Part shown: positions 12,830 through 24,110 of the stretch, in pieces
How the letters are laid out: every line of letters starts with the position of its first letter
Numbering within the stretch: the stretch's first letter is position 1
Program-made: the position numbers and the translations under genes
The notes under the pieces: model-generated
What the model was told of the DNA's origin: nothing
Database searches by the model: none
What the model saw: the letters and a program-made list of their open reading frames with translations, nothing else
Assembly: GCA_028554795.2 (NCBI GenBank)
Contig: CM068825.1
Location: 96,279,451-96,343,450, forward strand
Direction: 5' to 3'
Source of the DNA: Sinohyriopsis cumingii
Taxonomy: Eukaryota; Mollusca; Bivalvia; Unionida; Unionidae
DNA length: 64,000 nt

Positions 12830-12856
12830 ATGTGTGTGTGTGTGTGTGTGTGTATT
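12003..12856. repeat. GT microsatellites and 44-bp minisatellite block
   Basis: Three (GT)n tracts (about 12,003-12,044, 12,490-12,523 and 12,790-12,853) alternate with units of about 44 bp containing GCGTTCGCGTACG and GGATAGTATATTTGGGG. Unit starts near 12,211, 12,255, 12,299 and 12,344 give the period. The tract-plus-units cassette is itself repeated (12,003 on, then 12,490 on), a higher-order duplication of roughly 490 bp. Valine/cysteine-rich open frames here are repeat artefacts. Confidence 0.9.
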
Positions 12857-13560
12857 GGTCTCTGTTTGTCCCTATAAAACTCACTTTATCCCTATCAGAT
12901 ACACTCTACCTACCTACCTGCAGTAGCGTGTATTCAGGTCAGCCACTTGCAACACTGTTGACATTTATCCCCTAGTGTTCAGTACAGTGACGTCACTGAC
13001 GCTGGAAATTTCGAGACTATAAATATGGGCTTGGGGATTTCCACAGGTTGTAGCTATACATATGTACTAGAGTTCATAAACAAGAACGTCACTCAAGCTG
13101 AGGCTATAAAAAGATAGTGGGGTTTTCCAAAGGAATAACCCACAAGTTGTAGTATAAATAGATAGTGGGATTTCATAGGAATTTTAGCTGATTATAGCTA
13201 TAAATAGATACATGGGTGTTTATCCACGATCGTCACACAAGTTGATATTGTAAGTAGTTACTAATTTTATCCATTTTAGTCTAAACCATTGTAACTTAAT
13301 TTTCGGGGAGATGTTTATTTTCCTTTAAATTCTGGGACAATTTCGTCATTTTAGCGTTACTTTTAGTCACGTCCATTTTGTCGTTGAGCATTTCCTTGAT
13401 TATAGCTATTTATAGCATCATTACAATTATGCAAATTTTTGAACAGCCCAGCAAAATTTCAGGTCTTAGTAATGCTTTATATATAAATCTCAGGCTTTTA
13501 CTAGTGTATGTCTGTCTCTGTCTCTGTTGTGTTTGGCCCTCTACCATCATTGTCCCTAGA
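12857..13560. other. No gene seen; several CTATAAATA-like repeats
   Basis: Between 13,015 and 13,215 the motif CTATAAATAGATA recurs in a loose spaced series with GTGGG and TTCCA words. They look like decayed tandem units rather than promoters. Confidence 0.4.
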
Positions 13561-13925
13561 CAGGCCCACCATGTTCAATTCCCCTTGACGCTATAAAGAC
13601 CCACCATATTCAATTTCCCTTGAGGCTATACAGTCCCACCCTGTTTAAATTCCTTTGACGCTATACAGTCCCATCATGTTCAATTTCCATTGTTCAATTC
13701 CCCTTGACGCTCAACAGTCCCACGATTTTTCGTCCATGTTAAATTTCCATACTCCCATGTTAATTTCCCTTGACGCTAAACAGTCCCAGGGTTTTTCGTC
13801 CATGTTAAATTTACATAGACGCTAAACAGTCCCAGGGTGGTTAATGTTAAATTTCCATTGACGCTAAACAGTCCCAGGGGTGTTTTTAATGGTAAGTCCC
13901 ATTGACGCTGAATCGTCCCTATTAA
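13561..13925. repeat. Minisatellite with TTGACGCTAAACAGTCCCA core
   Basis: About nine units of 35-55 bp contain variants of CCATGTTCAATTTCC, TTGACGCTAAACAGTCCCA and CAGGG. Unit length varies through small insertions such as TTTTTCGTCC. No coding potential is seen. Confidence 0.85.
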
Positions 13926-14159
13926 CTACTATCATTTATCAAGCCTTTAAGTGGAATCCTTAAAGCGTGAGTGGGCAGGCTAACAAAAACAGGGAAAGGT
14001 TCCAGTGAGGAAGATATAAAGATGACGGTAAGTAGCACAAAATAGAGTGTGGCGGTGAAGCGTGGCCCAGGCCCTATGCTCAACGAGGAGTTCCCAGCCT
14101 TGATGACGACCAGCAGGACCAGCTAATATCCATTATCAACCTTTAAACAAACACCTAAC

Positions 14160-14560
14160 ACGATTCTAAATACAATGCCCAACATTTTCAATCAAATTTT
14201 GAAAACTGGTGAGTTCCCTATAGTCTATGCGTGTAACAATGATACTAGTACCCAGGCCTGGAAAAAACCATCCCGACTCGTCCAGCTATCTTCCCATATC
14301 ATTAGCAATCTGTGTTAGCAAAATCATACAAAAGATGAGAACCGACAGACTCCTCAAGCACCTCGATTCCAACAAACTACTAGATATTCGGTGTCAAATT
14401 TAGACGCCAAAAACAGAATATTGTCAGGCTCACAAAGAAAGAACGTAGTGATGTCTTCTTAATGAACTTTGAGAGAGCTTGAGACAAAACATGTAAGTAT
14501 TAATGAATGACATGTTCAACCAACTCTTAGCGGTTATCAGTCTTATGGAATGTCTAGACA
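14160..14560 (+). pseudogene. Jockey/I-like reverse-transcriptase fragment
   Basis: Conceptual translation with frame changes gives FNQILKTGEFP, then a KPSR...SSHIISNLC region equivalent to the usual YRPISLL block, TDRLLKHLDSNKLL, and a degraded FGFR/RLTKK block. This matches the order of the N-terminal RT motifs in Jockey- or I-type elements. Flanks give no target-site duplication, so only this RT piece is supported. Confidence 0.65.
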
Positions 14561-14623
14561 TCTTTTAGGAACTGCTTGGTGAGTCTGCTGTGTAATCATG
14601 AATGGTAATTGATGTGTATAATG

Positions 14624-14800
14624 CAGAGGTGCACAACCTTTTCGGCCAAGGGCCAGATTGCCTTTTCTAAGACCACTCGAGGGCCGCAAACACTAATTTC
14701 TTTAATATAATTACTGTTCACGAACCAGATTTCTGTGTTGTTGGAATTTGCCCTGAGGAAAAGGACAACACGTTCGCATGCTGGTAGTTGTGCACCCCTG
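14624..14800. mobile_element. Non-autonomous hAT MITE, 177 bp
   Basis: Left end CAGAGGTGCACAAC and right end GTTGTGCACCCCTG form terminal inverted repeats with one mismatch. Identical 8-bp target-site duplications GTATAATG flank it at 14,616-14,623 and 14,801-14,808. The interior contains GGGCCGCAAA-type sequence like the 9.3-kb element but differs overall, so it is a second hAT MITE family. Confidence 0.95.
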
Positions 14801-14808
14801 GTATAATG

Positions 14809-15203
14809 GCTACTTTTATCTTTACTAAATATTATGCAGTCTTCATTAAATTTTCATATTCATTTAGTAAGCATTTATTATAAAAATGATAATCAGATTA
14901 TTCACAATTATTTTAACAATCGGTAAATTCATTTCTATACTTAATAGTTACGTTTCAAGTACCAAATGTTACCTACATGTGTTATTCATTGCATTGTGCA
15001 GATTCGAATGCATAATGGGATAAGTACAGGTGCTGTTTACTGAATTTCAAACAACAAGAACGAAAATAGCAATTTCACAGGAGTCAAGTAGACACATCCA
15101 CTAAATTGGTCAAGATATTTTGAACGAAAAAATACTACATTATTAAAACAGCATTTTATTAATTGACTTTTTACATAAACAAAGATTCAGTTTGAGTCGA
15201 AAA

Positions 15204-15205
<2 letters not shown>
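14809..15205. other. AT-rich sequence, no gene seen
   Basis: No recognisable feature was found between the hAT MITE and the TA microsatellite. Confidence 0.5.
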
Positions 15206-15251
<46 letters not shown>

Positions 15252-15270
15252 TGTGTGTGTATGTGTGTGT
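15206..15270. repeat. (TA)n-(GT)n compound microsatellite
   Basis: A run of about 21 TA dinucleotides is followed by interrupted GT repeats. The open frames crossing it are made of alternating Tyr-Ile and are not genes. Confidence 0.95.
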
Positions 15271-18200
15271 TTGGAAGAAATTGTATGCACCATCTTATTA
15301 TCTACCATCCACCCCCCTCTATTAATCCTGTAACACGCAAGGAGGGCTCTCACTGCCAAGCGGATCAAGCAACTCCTGTGCGAGTCTTGCTTGAGGTCCA
15401 TGTTTCATCTATTTCCAAGGACCTTAATTCAACATTCATTGTCAGCTGAAAGGTTCTTAAACGCGTAAATACTGAAAATAATCTCTGCTAATCACCCAAT
15501 GACGACTCATCGTGAATCTTTAATTTCGCGCTTGCGTGGCATTTCTTGCTTTATGACCCAGCAGTAAGCCTTTCCAAGCCAACGATTGGTATGGTACGCC
15601 ATGCACCACAAAACAAGACACAAACGCCTAATACTTAGAGTCGTTCCTATCTAAAATAACTGAACAAGTATGCATTAGAATGTCCTGAGAATTCCTTTTT
15701 TTTAAAGAAATTAGGCACGATCCATTTTACGAAACTAATCCCTGCTACCATAAAGTCTCGTAAATGCTCTTCATTAAAACATCTGCTCATAAAACCTGGC
15801 TAATTACTCAGCTGGAAAAATATCTCCCCCAAAACGACTCCCCATAATTAACAAATAGTCACTAAAATCTAACAAAGCTATTAAATAGGTCTGTAAATTC
15901 AAATGGCACATACCTTGCGTTTATTACAATATATTTACACTGTATGACAAGAATGTCGTGTGCCACTTTTGAAACAGCTGTAGTTGTCTATTCTGTACTA
16001 AAGTTTATCATTTGGGTTAATAATAATAATAATAATAATAAGCATCGTCATCATCACAGTCAGTAAAATAAAGGAAGCTGTAGTGTATTACTAAATGTTT
16101 AGAACTACGGAAAAGAAAACTAGTCAGATGACTACAGGCTTTACTGAAGAGGCGGATTTTGTCAGTCATTTACGAGTAGTAATTCGTGAATTTTCAATAA
16201 TATTAACGCTAGGATGCTTTGCATTGTTATTTTTCATAGTGATCATAAAACACACGTGGATTGCAATTTGAAAGAAAAGACAACATAACTTAAAATTTAA
16301 TTTCTTTCTTAATGTTGGATTCGAATACCGAGTCCGCATAGGATTTAAATACCAAAACCTCTGCATCTCGAATGATGTGGTTCAACATCTCGATGGACGT
16401 GTTCAATGTTCTTTCTATTTGAGCACATCGACGTACCAACACAACGTACATATTTGTACATCAAAATGTCCTTAAAATCTATGCCAAGTATACTGAAAGT
16501 GAGAAATAGTTTTATTCTGTTTTTATTCGAATTTAATTTAATCCTGGCAATCAACAATGATAAATCGTAATGCTGAAGAACAAAGTTTTGGAGTCTTCAA
16601 ATGTCCTCATTAGACGAAATCAATAATTCTCCAAAGGTAGATACAAATGATACGCATCCTTTTGCACAAGGTCAAAAATCAATTGGGTATATAAAAAATA
16701 AATTTAATTGTGGTCATCAAGGTGCTAATTTAGACCCGTCATACAAATTATATCGGGAAATAGAAAACAAAAATATGCAAGAATTATGTCTCAATTTACA
16801 GTAGCCATAAGCTCATATGATTTCATATAACATCTAAAATTTGCGTTATTTCTGCCTGCAATTGTCCAGTTTCCTCCTACTCAGAGACTGTTTTACTCCA
16901 AAGACTTCTGACTTTTGGGGGTCATTCGATGTGTACGAAGAACAATACTGCCACAGTGATGTAAATTTGGCGGTAAAATGCCACCTATTAAATACCGTAC
17001 ACTTTAATACCCGCATTGCATTCAATTAAAACTGCATTTTCTGTGACATTTTCTCCACAATAGTTCTAGTGACCGACAATTTAATATCGGGGTGTGGGGG
17101 TGGATATTTTTTGTCCTTGCATCTCAACATAATTTATTTTATTTGCCTAATATGATGGATATAGAAGGTCCCCCCCCCCCCATAAATCAGAGCAAGAATA
17201 TTTTCTGAAGCTATTCCAGGTTAGGACAGGATTTTAAAAAAAAAATCATAGCCCCTTCTTCGCAAGTTGAAATGGTTGGTATCATTGCAGAATGTTAAGA
17301 TTTTACATAATATGATGAAGGAAATGTCATTGTTATGCATATTTAATTTGTATTTTATTTAATTTAATTGCTTGTAAGTTTTAAAATCTTTCTTTTTTTA
17401 ATTTCATTACATGTCAAAGTACTGTAATTTTGTTTACTAGAAATTTGAAATTTTCCAGAAATTAGTTTGATCTGACTGTTTAGTCGTAAACACCGAACTT
17501 TGTATCTTTTGCTGATCTAGTTCCTGGCCTTGGTTGATAATCAAGTAAACAACTTATTTGTTTTAACTCATAAAATCGAGCCTATACTGGAATACGTGAC
17601 CTTAGACATGTTATTACCTTCTAAACTGTTCTGGAGTGTGATCACGTGACCCTCATACGGGTATCTGTTTTGCGCATTCTCTCGCTGTATAACCTTTCTC
17701 TATAGAGAAATAGTCTCAGTTGAGCCTTTACATTGGAAAGTATTTGTTTCTGACCAGTTTGGAGTTACATTTTAATTTTTATTCAAATTATTTGAATTTT
17801 AAAAGATTCATTCTTTTTCCTGGAAATATTTGAGTACTCATACATAATTCTTGGACAAAGACTTTTCTTTAAATTTTATTCGGAAATTCAAACACCGGAA
17901 TATTGTTTGTGGATCAACAAGGAACTGTAGACACGTCCGTAATATAAAGGTTACAGTATACATCATCGCCTTCCATCTTGAATTTTTCGTCGGGACTCGA
18001 ACTTGAATTCATTAGAACATTTCATTACTACAACTTCTAAAATTTAATTCGTGGATTATTTTCGGATTTGATTTTTAAAACCGTAAGTTCTCATTTTTTC
18101 ATTTTTTACATTGTTTTTTTTTCTTAGGGAAATAAATTATTTGTTAAATTTTTCAAAGCTTGTAGTTTTCACTCTTTCTTTTGTTACTGTTTATTAGAGC

Positions 18201-18769
18201 CTAAACATGTAACATAAGATCATGAATTCTTTACTTGCAGAGACGGAACACAGGAATGACGACGTTACAATGTAGCATGCCACAAACATCACACTATACA
18301 GATGACGTCACAATAAAGCGCATCTGAAACACCATACTTAGTCCAGTTGTGTATACCTCGTTATTTTTTGGATTTCGAAATGTGATAATGGGTGAAATAT
18401 AAGATTCGATCAACTTAGTCGTGTATTAATGCTCAAAAAAGACGATGCACTAAAGTTTTGGTAAAAACGGACTTTCAGTCAGCGATATATTCGTATATTC
18501 TGCAAGTGAACGAATTCTGATGAGCGTGAAAAACTTGCAGCACCCCTTCCCCAATTAAAAAAAAAAAACAAAACAGAAACGGTCAGTCTTTTAGGCGTTG
18601 AAACTAAAAGCAAAACCATGACTTTTTATTTATTTTTGCCAGAAATTTAAGTCCTCTGTTTGAATGGGCATTATGGCCGTCTTTAAGCAACCTGTTCTGG
18701 GATTTCGACCGGTGTTCTCCTATGTTATCGGTTGCTCCTAAGCATTTTGGATGCTGTGTGCATGGTCGA
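15271..18769. other. Long unrecognised AT-rich stretch
   Basis: No gene, transposon end or long repeat was identified in 3.5 kb. Small items are an (AAT)n tract at 16,018-16,040, a poly-C run near 17,168 and a CACGTGACC-containing segment at 17,641-17,650. A possible exon-like end ACCGTAAG lies near 18,080, but nothing downstream supports a gene. Confidence 0.45.
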
Positions 18770-19135
18770 GATGGCATAGCGGTCAGTGCTTACGGGCAAG
18801 GCGATGGGTGTCGTTTACCAGCAATCTGATTAAAATCAGATCTTCGCTGTCCTGCGTGAAGATCTTACGACAACTACTTAGCTTTTAAAATCGGAAAGTG
18901 AATCAAATAGTTCGGTACATATTCACGCTCTTCATCCACACTGATCAGTCTCCGAACTCGAAGATATAAGACTTCAACTGATTGGTTGAAACACATTAGC
19001 GATTATTGTAATAACATATGTTACCAGAACATGACCCCTAACTGGTCGCTGTCAGATCTTCATGTATAACAGTGGAGATCTAATTTTAATCAGACTGGTT
19101 TGCCAATGGACCCTAGTTCGAATCTCTGTAGAGTA
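18765..19135 (+). mobile_element. tRNA-like SINE head split by an inserted MITE
   Basis: Plus-strand sequence GATGGCATAGCGGTCAGTGC (18,772-18,791) fits a pol III A box region, and AGTTCGAATC near 19,114 fits a B box. Between them lies a non-coding insertion of about 280 bp (18,817-19,100). Its ends are inverted copies of each other: left CCAG...CTGATTAAAATCAGATCT, and right the reverse complement with two or three mismatches. With the insertion removed, the A-to-B spacing becomes tRNA-like. The exact target-site duplication of the MITE is unclear. Confidence 0.6.
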
Positions 19136-19550
19136 CAAATTAAAATTCTCTAACCTGTATGATAATGTTATTTATTCGTGTTTATAAAAATTATGTTTGT
19201 ATTATCAAGCATTCTCCAGTAGAATCCAGGGATATTACTTTCCATTCTGTTTGGTGTAAATTTGTAATCCTATATAATGGAGAGAGCAGCTGCTCCAATA
19301 ATTAATTATATTGTGTGGAATATTTTACTCAATGCACCCAATTTCTGGTAGAATTTTTAAGCTAATTTATTTTTCTTCACAATATAGAACTCATAAAAAT
19401 AAAATATTTTTAACATTTTAACCAAGTCTTGCAAATTCACCTTATATGTTGTTTTAGTGGCTGTATCTATTTGATATTATTATACACTTCAGTACTTTCG
19501 CAATGTTTTTATGTGTCATCGATAATGATTTGCTGAGATGAGAATATTAT
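19136..19550. other. AT-rich sequence, no gene seen
   Basis: Nothing recognised. Confidence 0.5.
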
Positions 19551-19736
19551 CTACAATCCGGTATTTTGCATCAAGTATTCAGAATGGATGGACCAAACCT
19601 CATTAATATGACCACAGTCCAAAAACAAATGTTGAATGGCTTCTTCTACTGCTTCAGCTTCATACAAGTAATATTCTGTGAAATATTCTCTACTGGAATC
19701 ATTGTATGTTAGAGTCATTGGTGTAATTGAATACAA
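19551..19736 (-). pseudogene. Non-LTR retrotransposon C-terminal (zf-RVT-like) fragment
   Basis: The minus-strand frame contains EEAIQHLFLDCGHINEVW, resembling the HLF-x-C-x(4-6)-W zinc-binding tail of L1-type and related retrotransposon polyproteins. The upstream cysteines and RT are absent. It is a truncated piece and not a host gene. Confidence 0.5.
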
Positions 19737-19808
19737 TTTTTTAAATCCCTTCCCATAATGGGTTTAAAACCCCCCAGCAATTCCCATAGTTTTGTTGATT
19801 TAGGTCTG

Positions 19809-19905
19809 TTGTAGCTGTGTGGGGTACTGCGGCAGCTACATTGAGGAATTAACTGGTAGAGCCAACAAACAAACATCTAAGTTACATATTTATTTAATTC
19901 AAATC
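19809..19905 (-). repeat. Copy 1 of a 97-bp non-LTR 3'-end repeat
   Basis: Closely matches 21,297-21,390 (shared GTGTGGGGTACTGCGGC and TATTTATTTAATTCAA). The second copy sits directly 3' of a minus-strand RNase H frame, so both are probably 3' ends of one non-LTR family. This copy also has an 8-bp stem, TGTAGCTG...CAGCTACA. Confidence 0.7.
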
Positions 19906-19944
19906 CAAAAGCTCCCTCTAACCATCATCATCATCATTATATTT

Positions 19945-20215
19945 AAATTATAGACGTAATTGCCCATACGGGCATGCACGTCTGTTTAATATCCGAAACG
20001 GACTATTTAATTGGTCATGTGGAGCGGAATGGTGCCACATTCCGCAGTCATTACTGTGCACAGAAGGCACTATTTAATTGAGCCGTCAGGTCTTGGGTCA
20101 ATATGACTGGCTTCAAAGACCCTAGCGACCTGGATGTAAGGCTGCACTAGAATGGGGATAGTCCCAGCACTCACTCGAGTCAGAGGTGGTAATTCAGTTT
20201 GCATCAGTAACTGTA
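19945..20215. other. Hairpin-dense non-coding block
   Basis: Successive inverted repeats occur in 130 bp. Stem AGACGT (19,952)/ACGTCT (19,978) encloses TGCCC/GGGCA. TCCG-AAA-CGGA lies at 19,992-20,002. GCGGAATG (20,024)/CATTCCGC (20,038) has a 6-nt loop. The 10-bp palindrome CTGTGCACAG lies at 20,054-20,063. Two of these are followed by the same 12-mer, ACTATTTAATTG (20,002 and 20,069). It may be an unrecognised structured transposon or SINE body. No protein-coding signal is seen. Confidence 0.5.
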
Positions 20216-20887
20216 TACTATACCTATGCAACAAAATAAAGTTTAATTAAAAAGTGGAAGCTTTCAATCAACTAATATAAATGTTGCTCAATTTAAATGG
20301 CACATTCATCTGCAACAAAGTTCCAGGTGTCTTCTAGAGTTCATATTGCACAAATGGAAACAATTTCTTTGGGCAGAGTCAGCCTTTAGAAGAGACTGAA
20401 TTAAAATAGTCAAGATTTCAATCACAGTTATACAAATCTTCCAATGTCATATTATGGGGTGTTCAGAAAAGCAAGATTTTAGGAAAGTCAGAAGATAGTC
20501 TGCAGAGAAAAAGTCCAACAATATATGACATTGGAACAGTTAAGTTTACACTGTTAATTTGAAGTCTTGAACCAGTCCTTATTTTCCATATGAATCTTGG
20601 CATTTTGTATCCGTTTGTTAGATTTTCGCACTTTTCCTTTTAAAGTTCTGTTGACGTGAAAATCACGAATAAAAATGTCTGGTAAATTTTCTGCTGGTTC
20701 CCATGATGTTTTCGAATAGTCCTGCCACTTCACTTTGTAGACTTTTTTTCCTGCACATGCTAATAGCTATAGTTTTTCAACTATTCCCCAGTCTTGCGTT
20801 GACTCTCGGGATGGGTCCCTCAAGAGTTCTAACTGGTCTGATCCAAGTGATGCGCCTTTATGGGTCCCACTGAATCTACTTCGTAGG

Positions 20888-20922
<35 letters not shown>

Positions 20923-21290
20923 CGTCTTGCACTAGAAGTTGAAAGCGTGTAAGCCACATATAGCCTGTAAAATCTGGAATAAGGTTGAAGTCAACTCCAT
21001 TATTATGTGCCATGTTGGTATTCTTTCCGTCTCACAGATCAAAGTTTAAAGAGCTGGAAATCCTTGTAGAAGTAATCTGATGTATGTGAAATCCTGGCCT
21101 TAAATTTCTTCCTGCATAGGTCCAAATGATAAATCTCAAATTAGGGAGCTCTTTTATCTATCAGGTGACTTTCATCAATGGTTATGATTCCATGAATTAG
21201 GCTGTAAAATCCAAATGAAATCCAATCATACTGCAATTAAATCCAGATTTCCTAGTGAATTTAGAAGAACAGGATCGTTGGTTCTCCATC
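20216..21290. other. No gene seen; CT microsatellite inside
   Basis: Unrecognised AT-rich sequence with a (CT)n tract at 20,888-20,919. Confidence 0.5.
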
Positions 21291-21960
21291 AGACTATTAT
21301 AGCTGTGTGGGGTACTGCGGCAACTACATTGATGAATTAACTGGTAGAGTCAACAAACGAACAACTAGGTTACGTATTTATTTAATTCAACTGTGCATTT
21401 GCCATTTGAGTTAATGGTGGTTGTCAAATATTTCCCATAGCTGGTGGCTAATTTGGTTTTGCCTATTATTATCCTACTGATAAGTTTCTGGTCCTGACTT
21501 CTAACGAGTTGTGGTGGTTTGTTGTATCTTGTGACCTTGTTTAATATGGAGTATAGCTTGCGTCCTTTTTTGCTGCTATCCCACAGTTGTTGCCATTTAC
21601 TGTCATTTTTAATTCTGATAATACTGTACAATTCTTGGACGCTGTAGTACGCTGTAGTATAATGCTACTGAGTTAGGTTCATGTAGATGTTTAGCTACTT
21701 GATCTGCTTTATCGTTCCCTGTTAGGCCGATGTGGGAGGGAACCCACATGAACTTTTTTCGTTTGCTATGTAGTAGTCGTTTAATTAAGTGATTGGTTTC
21801 CATCAGAAAGTTGCTTCTTGTGATAGAGTGGTTTGATTTGATCGAGTTCATGACGCTAAGAGAGTCACTAATGATAACTGCTTTTTTAATGTTTGTTACC
21901 TCTGTTGATATATCAGCATAGCGGACTTCACAGGAGACATCCTGATATCATATTTCTATA
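21291..21960 (-). pseudogene. Non-LTR retrotransposon RNase H domain and 3' end
   Basis: Minus-strand translation shows the RNase H motif ISDSLSVMNSIK (second catalytic Asp) and then FMWVPSHIGLTGNDKAD (third motif, His plus final Asp), across a long open frame from about 21,920 to 21,609. A second frame (21,631-21,365) continues with basic, Trp-containing sequence and ends at a stop just before the 97-bp repeated 3' segment (21,297-21,390). RNase H after RT is typical of I-clade-type elements. RT itself is not present, so the copy is 5'-truncated and frameshifted. Confidence 0.75.
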
Positions 21961-23398
21961 AATGGCTTGGTTGTTTCTGGTACATAGATCTGTGTTTCCT
22001 ACATTAAACTAAAACATTTGATATCTCACTAATGAGTTGTCTAGAAGTTGATTTGAAAACATAAATGGTTATAATATATCTGATCAGACTCACAATCATT
22101 TTCAAACTCTTACTCAAAATATAAATGCTAAATAAAAGTAGTTTATGTGTAAGGGTTTGCAAAGATTGTCAGAGTTCAAGTATAAAATATAAATTTCTTT
22201 AAAATATATATAGAAGATACTCTTCCTAATTAGAGAAACTTCATTTACTATCTTGTCTCTAATATCATCAGCATTTTCAAAATCTAAAACTAATTTTAAG
22301 TCCTGTAAATAATCATTTAATTAATTTGCATAAACACAAATGCCTTTTCTCACTTACATAGACCTTTGAGCTGGACCTGTTAAACCAAATGATTAATGTC
22401 CATAAGGTCATGGGGTGAGTGTGCTGAATTAACGATTCTGCTTGTATTGTTTTGGAAGATGTGGATTCTATTCAACATGTCTATGTACAACACTAGAAAA
22501 CTGGAAAACAGTTAAATCATAAGAAGTCCCTACTACATCAGTCAGAGATCTCGCTAGGATTTTAAAACTAGGAGTTCAGGACTCCCATTTTGGGAAAAAT
22601 AGGAGTCCCACCAAGGAAAGTTGCAGTCCCCTCCCAGAAAATGTTGAACTTTGCAGATTAGAAGAATTGTTGGTTGTCATTTAGTTTAATTTCCACATTT
22701 TATATGACACTGACATGTACAATAGTGTCGGCCTATTCTACGCGTCAGGTAATTCTGCGCAACGACAATTTCGTAAACATTGGATCACGTGTTATTTTGG
22801 TTGAAACACAATTTGTGTCAAGAAAGAACGACCGTCCTTTAATTAAGGAAAGTGATATTCATAACGTGTACAAAAATAACCCACAGTTCTATTCTAAATG
22901 AGTATGAAAATGTGATTTCTAAAATGTCAACATGAAGACCCAATTCGTAACCTTTTTGAACTTGTAACCCAGAAAACCCTATTTAATATTTATCTTTTAG
23001 AATCGTACAAAGAAAATAAATTATTTCAGTGATAGAATTGTTTACGCTAATAGAACAATGCTGTATCTTAATCCAAGTTTCTAATTTTGCAACTTGTCCC
23101 ACACATACTTTATCGTCTGCTAACCAGTTTGTCAACTTGCATCTCTGACGGATTCTCAAGAAATTCCCGGTCGTATGGTCTGTTTCAAAATTCTTTAGTA
23201 TTTTTTAATAAAATAATTAACTTTTCCTAATTTTGTACAATATCGGTTTAGTTTGCTTAATTGTTCTTGCCATTTAGTGGCAGTTTTACGTTGTATTCTG
23301 TAAAACTAGCTATAAACATTACCGAGTTCATCCGCTGAAATGCTGACAGAAAGAGTCCAAAGTAATGTATTTCATTTCCATAGCCTGATGCATAAACA
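21961..23398. other. No gene seen
   Basis: AT-rich sequence. A short palindrome-like block with GGAGTTCAGGACTCC at 22,569-22,583, plus related AGGAGTCCC words nearby, may be a transposon scrap. A 75-codon plus-strand frame (22,674-22,901) has no recognisable motif. Confidence 0.45.
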
Positions 23399-23899
23399 TT
23401 ACATCTTTTCAAAGCCATGCGGACAATAGGTCGCCATATCGCGAGTCATGAAAACATAAGGGTGGTATCCCGTTTGTTCAAAATTAGTATTATTTTGAAC
23501 AGAATATTCTGGTGACAATTGCCACTTTTCAAGTGGTAAGCTTTGCAGAATTTTATTTTCGTCAGAATTTCGAATTCGGTATGCGTTTTGCGCCAGTATT
23601 GATGACCCTAGATGCGCAGAATAGCCCGACAGCGGTGTAACTCTTGTTTGTCCTTCGGGGTGAGACTGCATGTTGTCAATCCAAAAAATGGTTTTATTCC
23701 AAACACTAAATAAGGCATCACATTCTTTCTTACCCTTGGCTACTGTCCCATCCAAGCTATCCGTTTTAGCAACTTTAGCACTCTTCTGAATCTCATTAAA
23801 ATCTTTATTATTTTGCCGTTTGATACAAAAATTCTTCTCCAAATTTCCAAACGACGTTTTGTCCAAGTCTTGATTTATCTTGATCTCTACTACTACCAT
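23399..23899 (-). CDS. Unrecognised 166-residue protein or first coding exon
   Basis: The frame opens with ATG in a good context (AAAATGG) and runs 166 codons. The composition is balanced and globular-like, unlike the AT-driven frames nearby. There is a Lys-rich N-terminal third and a Pro/Tyr/Trp-containing second half (KWQLSPEY, GYHPYVF). No signal peptide, membrane segment or known domain was recognised. The region just upstream on the minus strand (23,900-24,110) is unusually GC- and CpG-rich for this window, as expected of a promoter. The last codon overlaps GTAATG, so the frame could end at TAA or be spliced there. It may be a lineage-specific gene. Transposon origin cannot be excluded. 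Confidence 0.45.
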   Translation of the reverse strand: MVVVEIKINQDLDKTSFGNLEKNFCIKRQNNKDFNEIQKSAKVAKTDSLDGTVAKGKKECDALFSVWNKTIFWIDNMQSHPEGQTRVTPLSGYSAHLGSSILAQNAYRIRNSDENKILQSLPLEKWQLSPEYSVQNNTNFEQTGYHPYVFMTRDMATYCPHGFEKM

Positions 23900-24110
23900 T
23901 TTGGATTTTAGTCCTTTTCGCCTGTCGGCACGTACGACTCTCTAATTTGCAGCTTAATTTGTGAGATAATTCGCTATAACTATGTCACCACAGCAAACAA
24001 CCGAAAGGAAAGGAGCCCCGAAGGCCCCGCCAAACTCCCCATCACAGCGACAACCGCTAGCGTCATCTTCCGGTGGTTGACTGCATCTCCGTCTTCTTTC
24101 GTCGAGAGCT
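23900..24110 (-). promoter_or_regulatory. Possible CpG-rich promoter
   Basis: A local island of CpG dinucleotides (GCGACAACCGCTAGCG, TTCCGG, TTCGTCGAGAG) stands in an otherwise CpG-poor AT-rich neighbourhood, directly upstream of the 166-codon minus-strand frame. No TATA box was identified. TTCCGG could be an Ets-type site. Confidence 0.35.

Noticed and set aside
12295-12975. Open frames of 96, 67 and 126 codons in the GT/44-bp repeat block
   Set aside because: They encode Val/Cys runs from GT repeats and reiterated units. They are composition artefacts.
21297-21390. Possible hammerhead ribozyme (a TTGATGA near a GTC)
   Set aside because: The full core (CUGAUGA, GAAA and the three helices) could not be matched, and the segment is better explained as a non-LTR 3' end.
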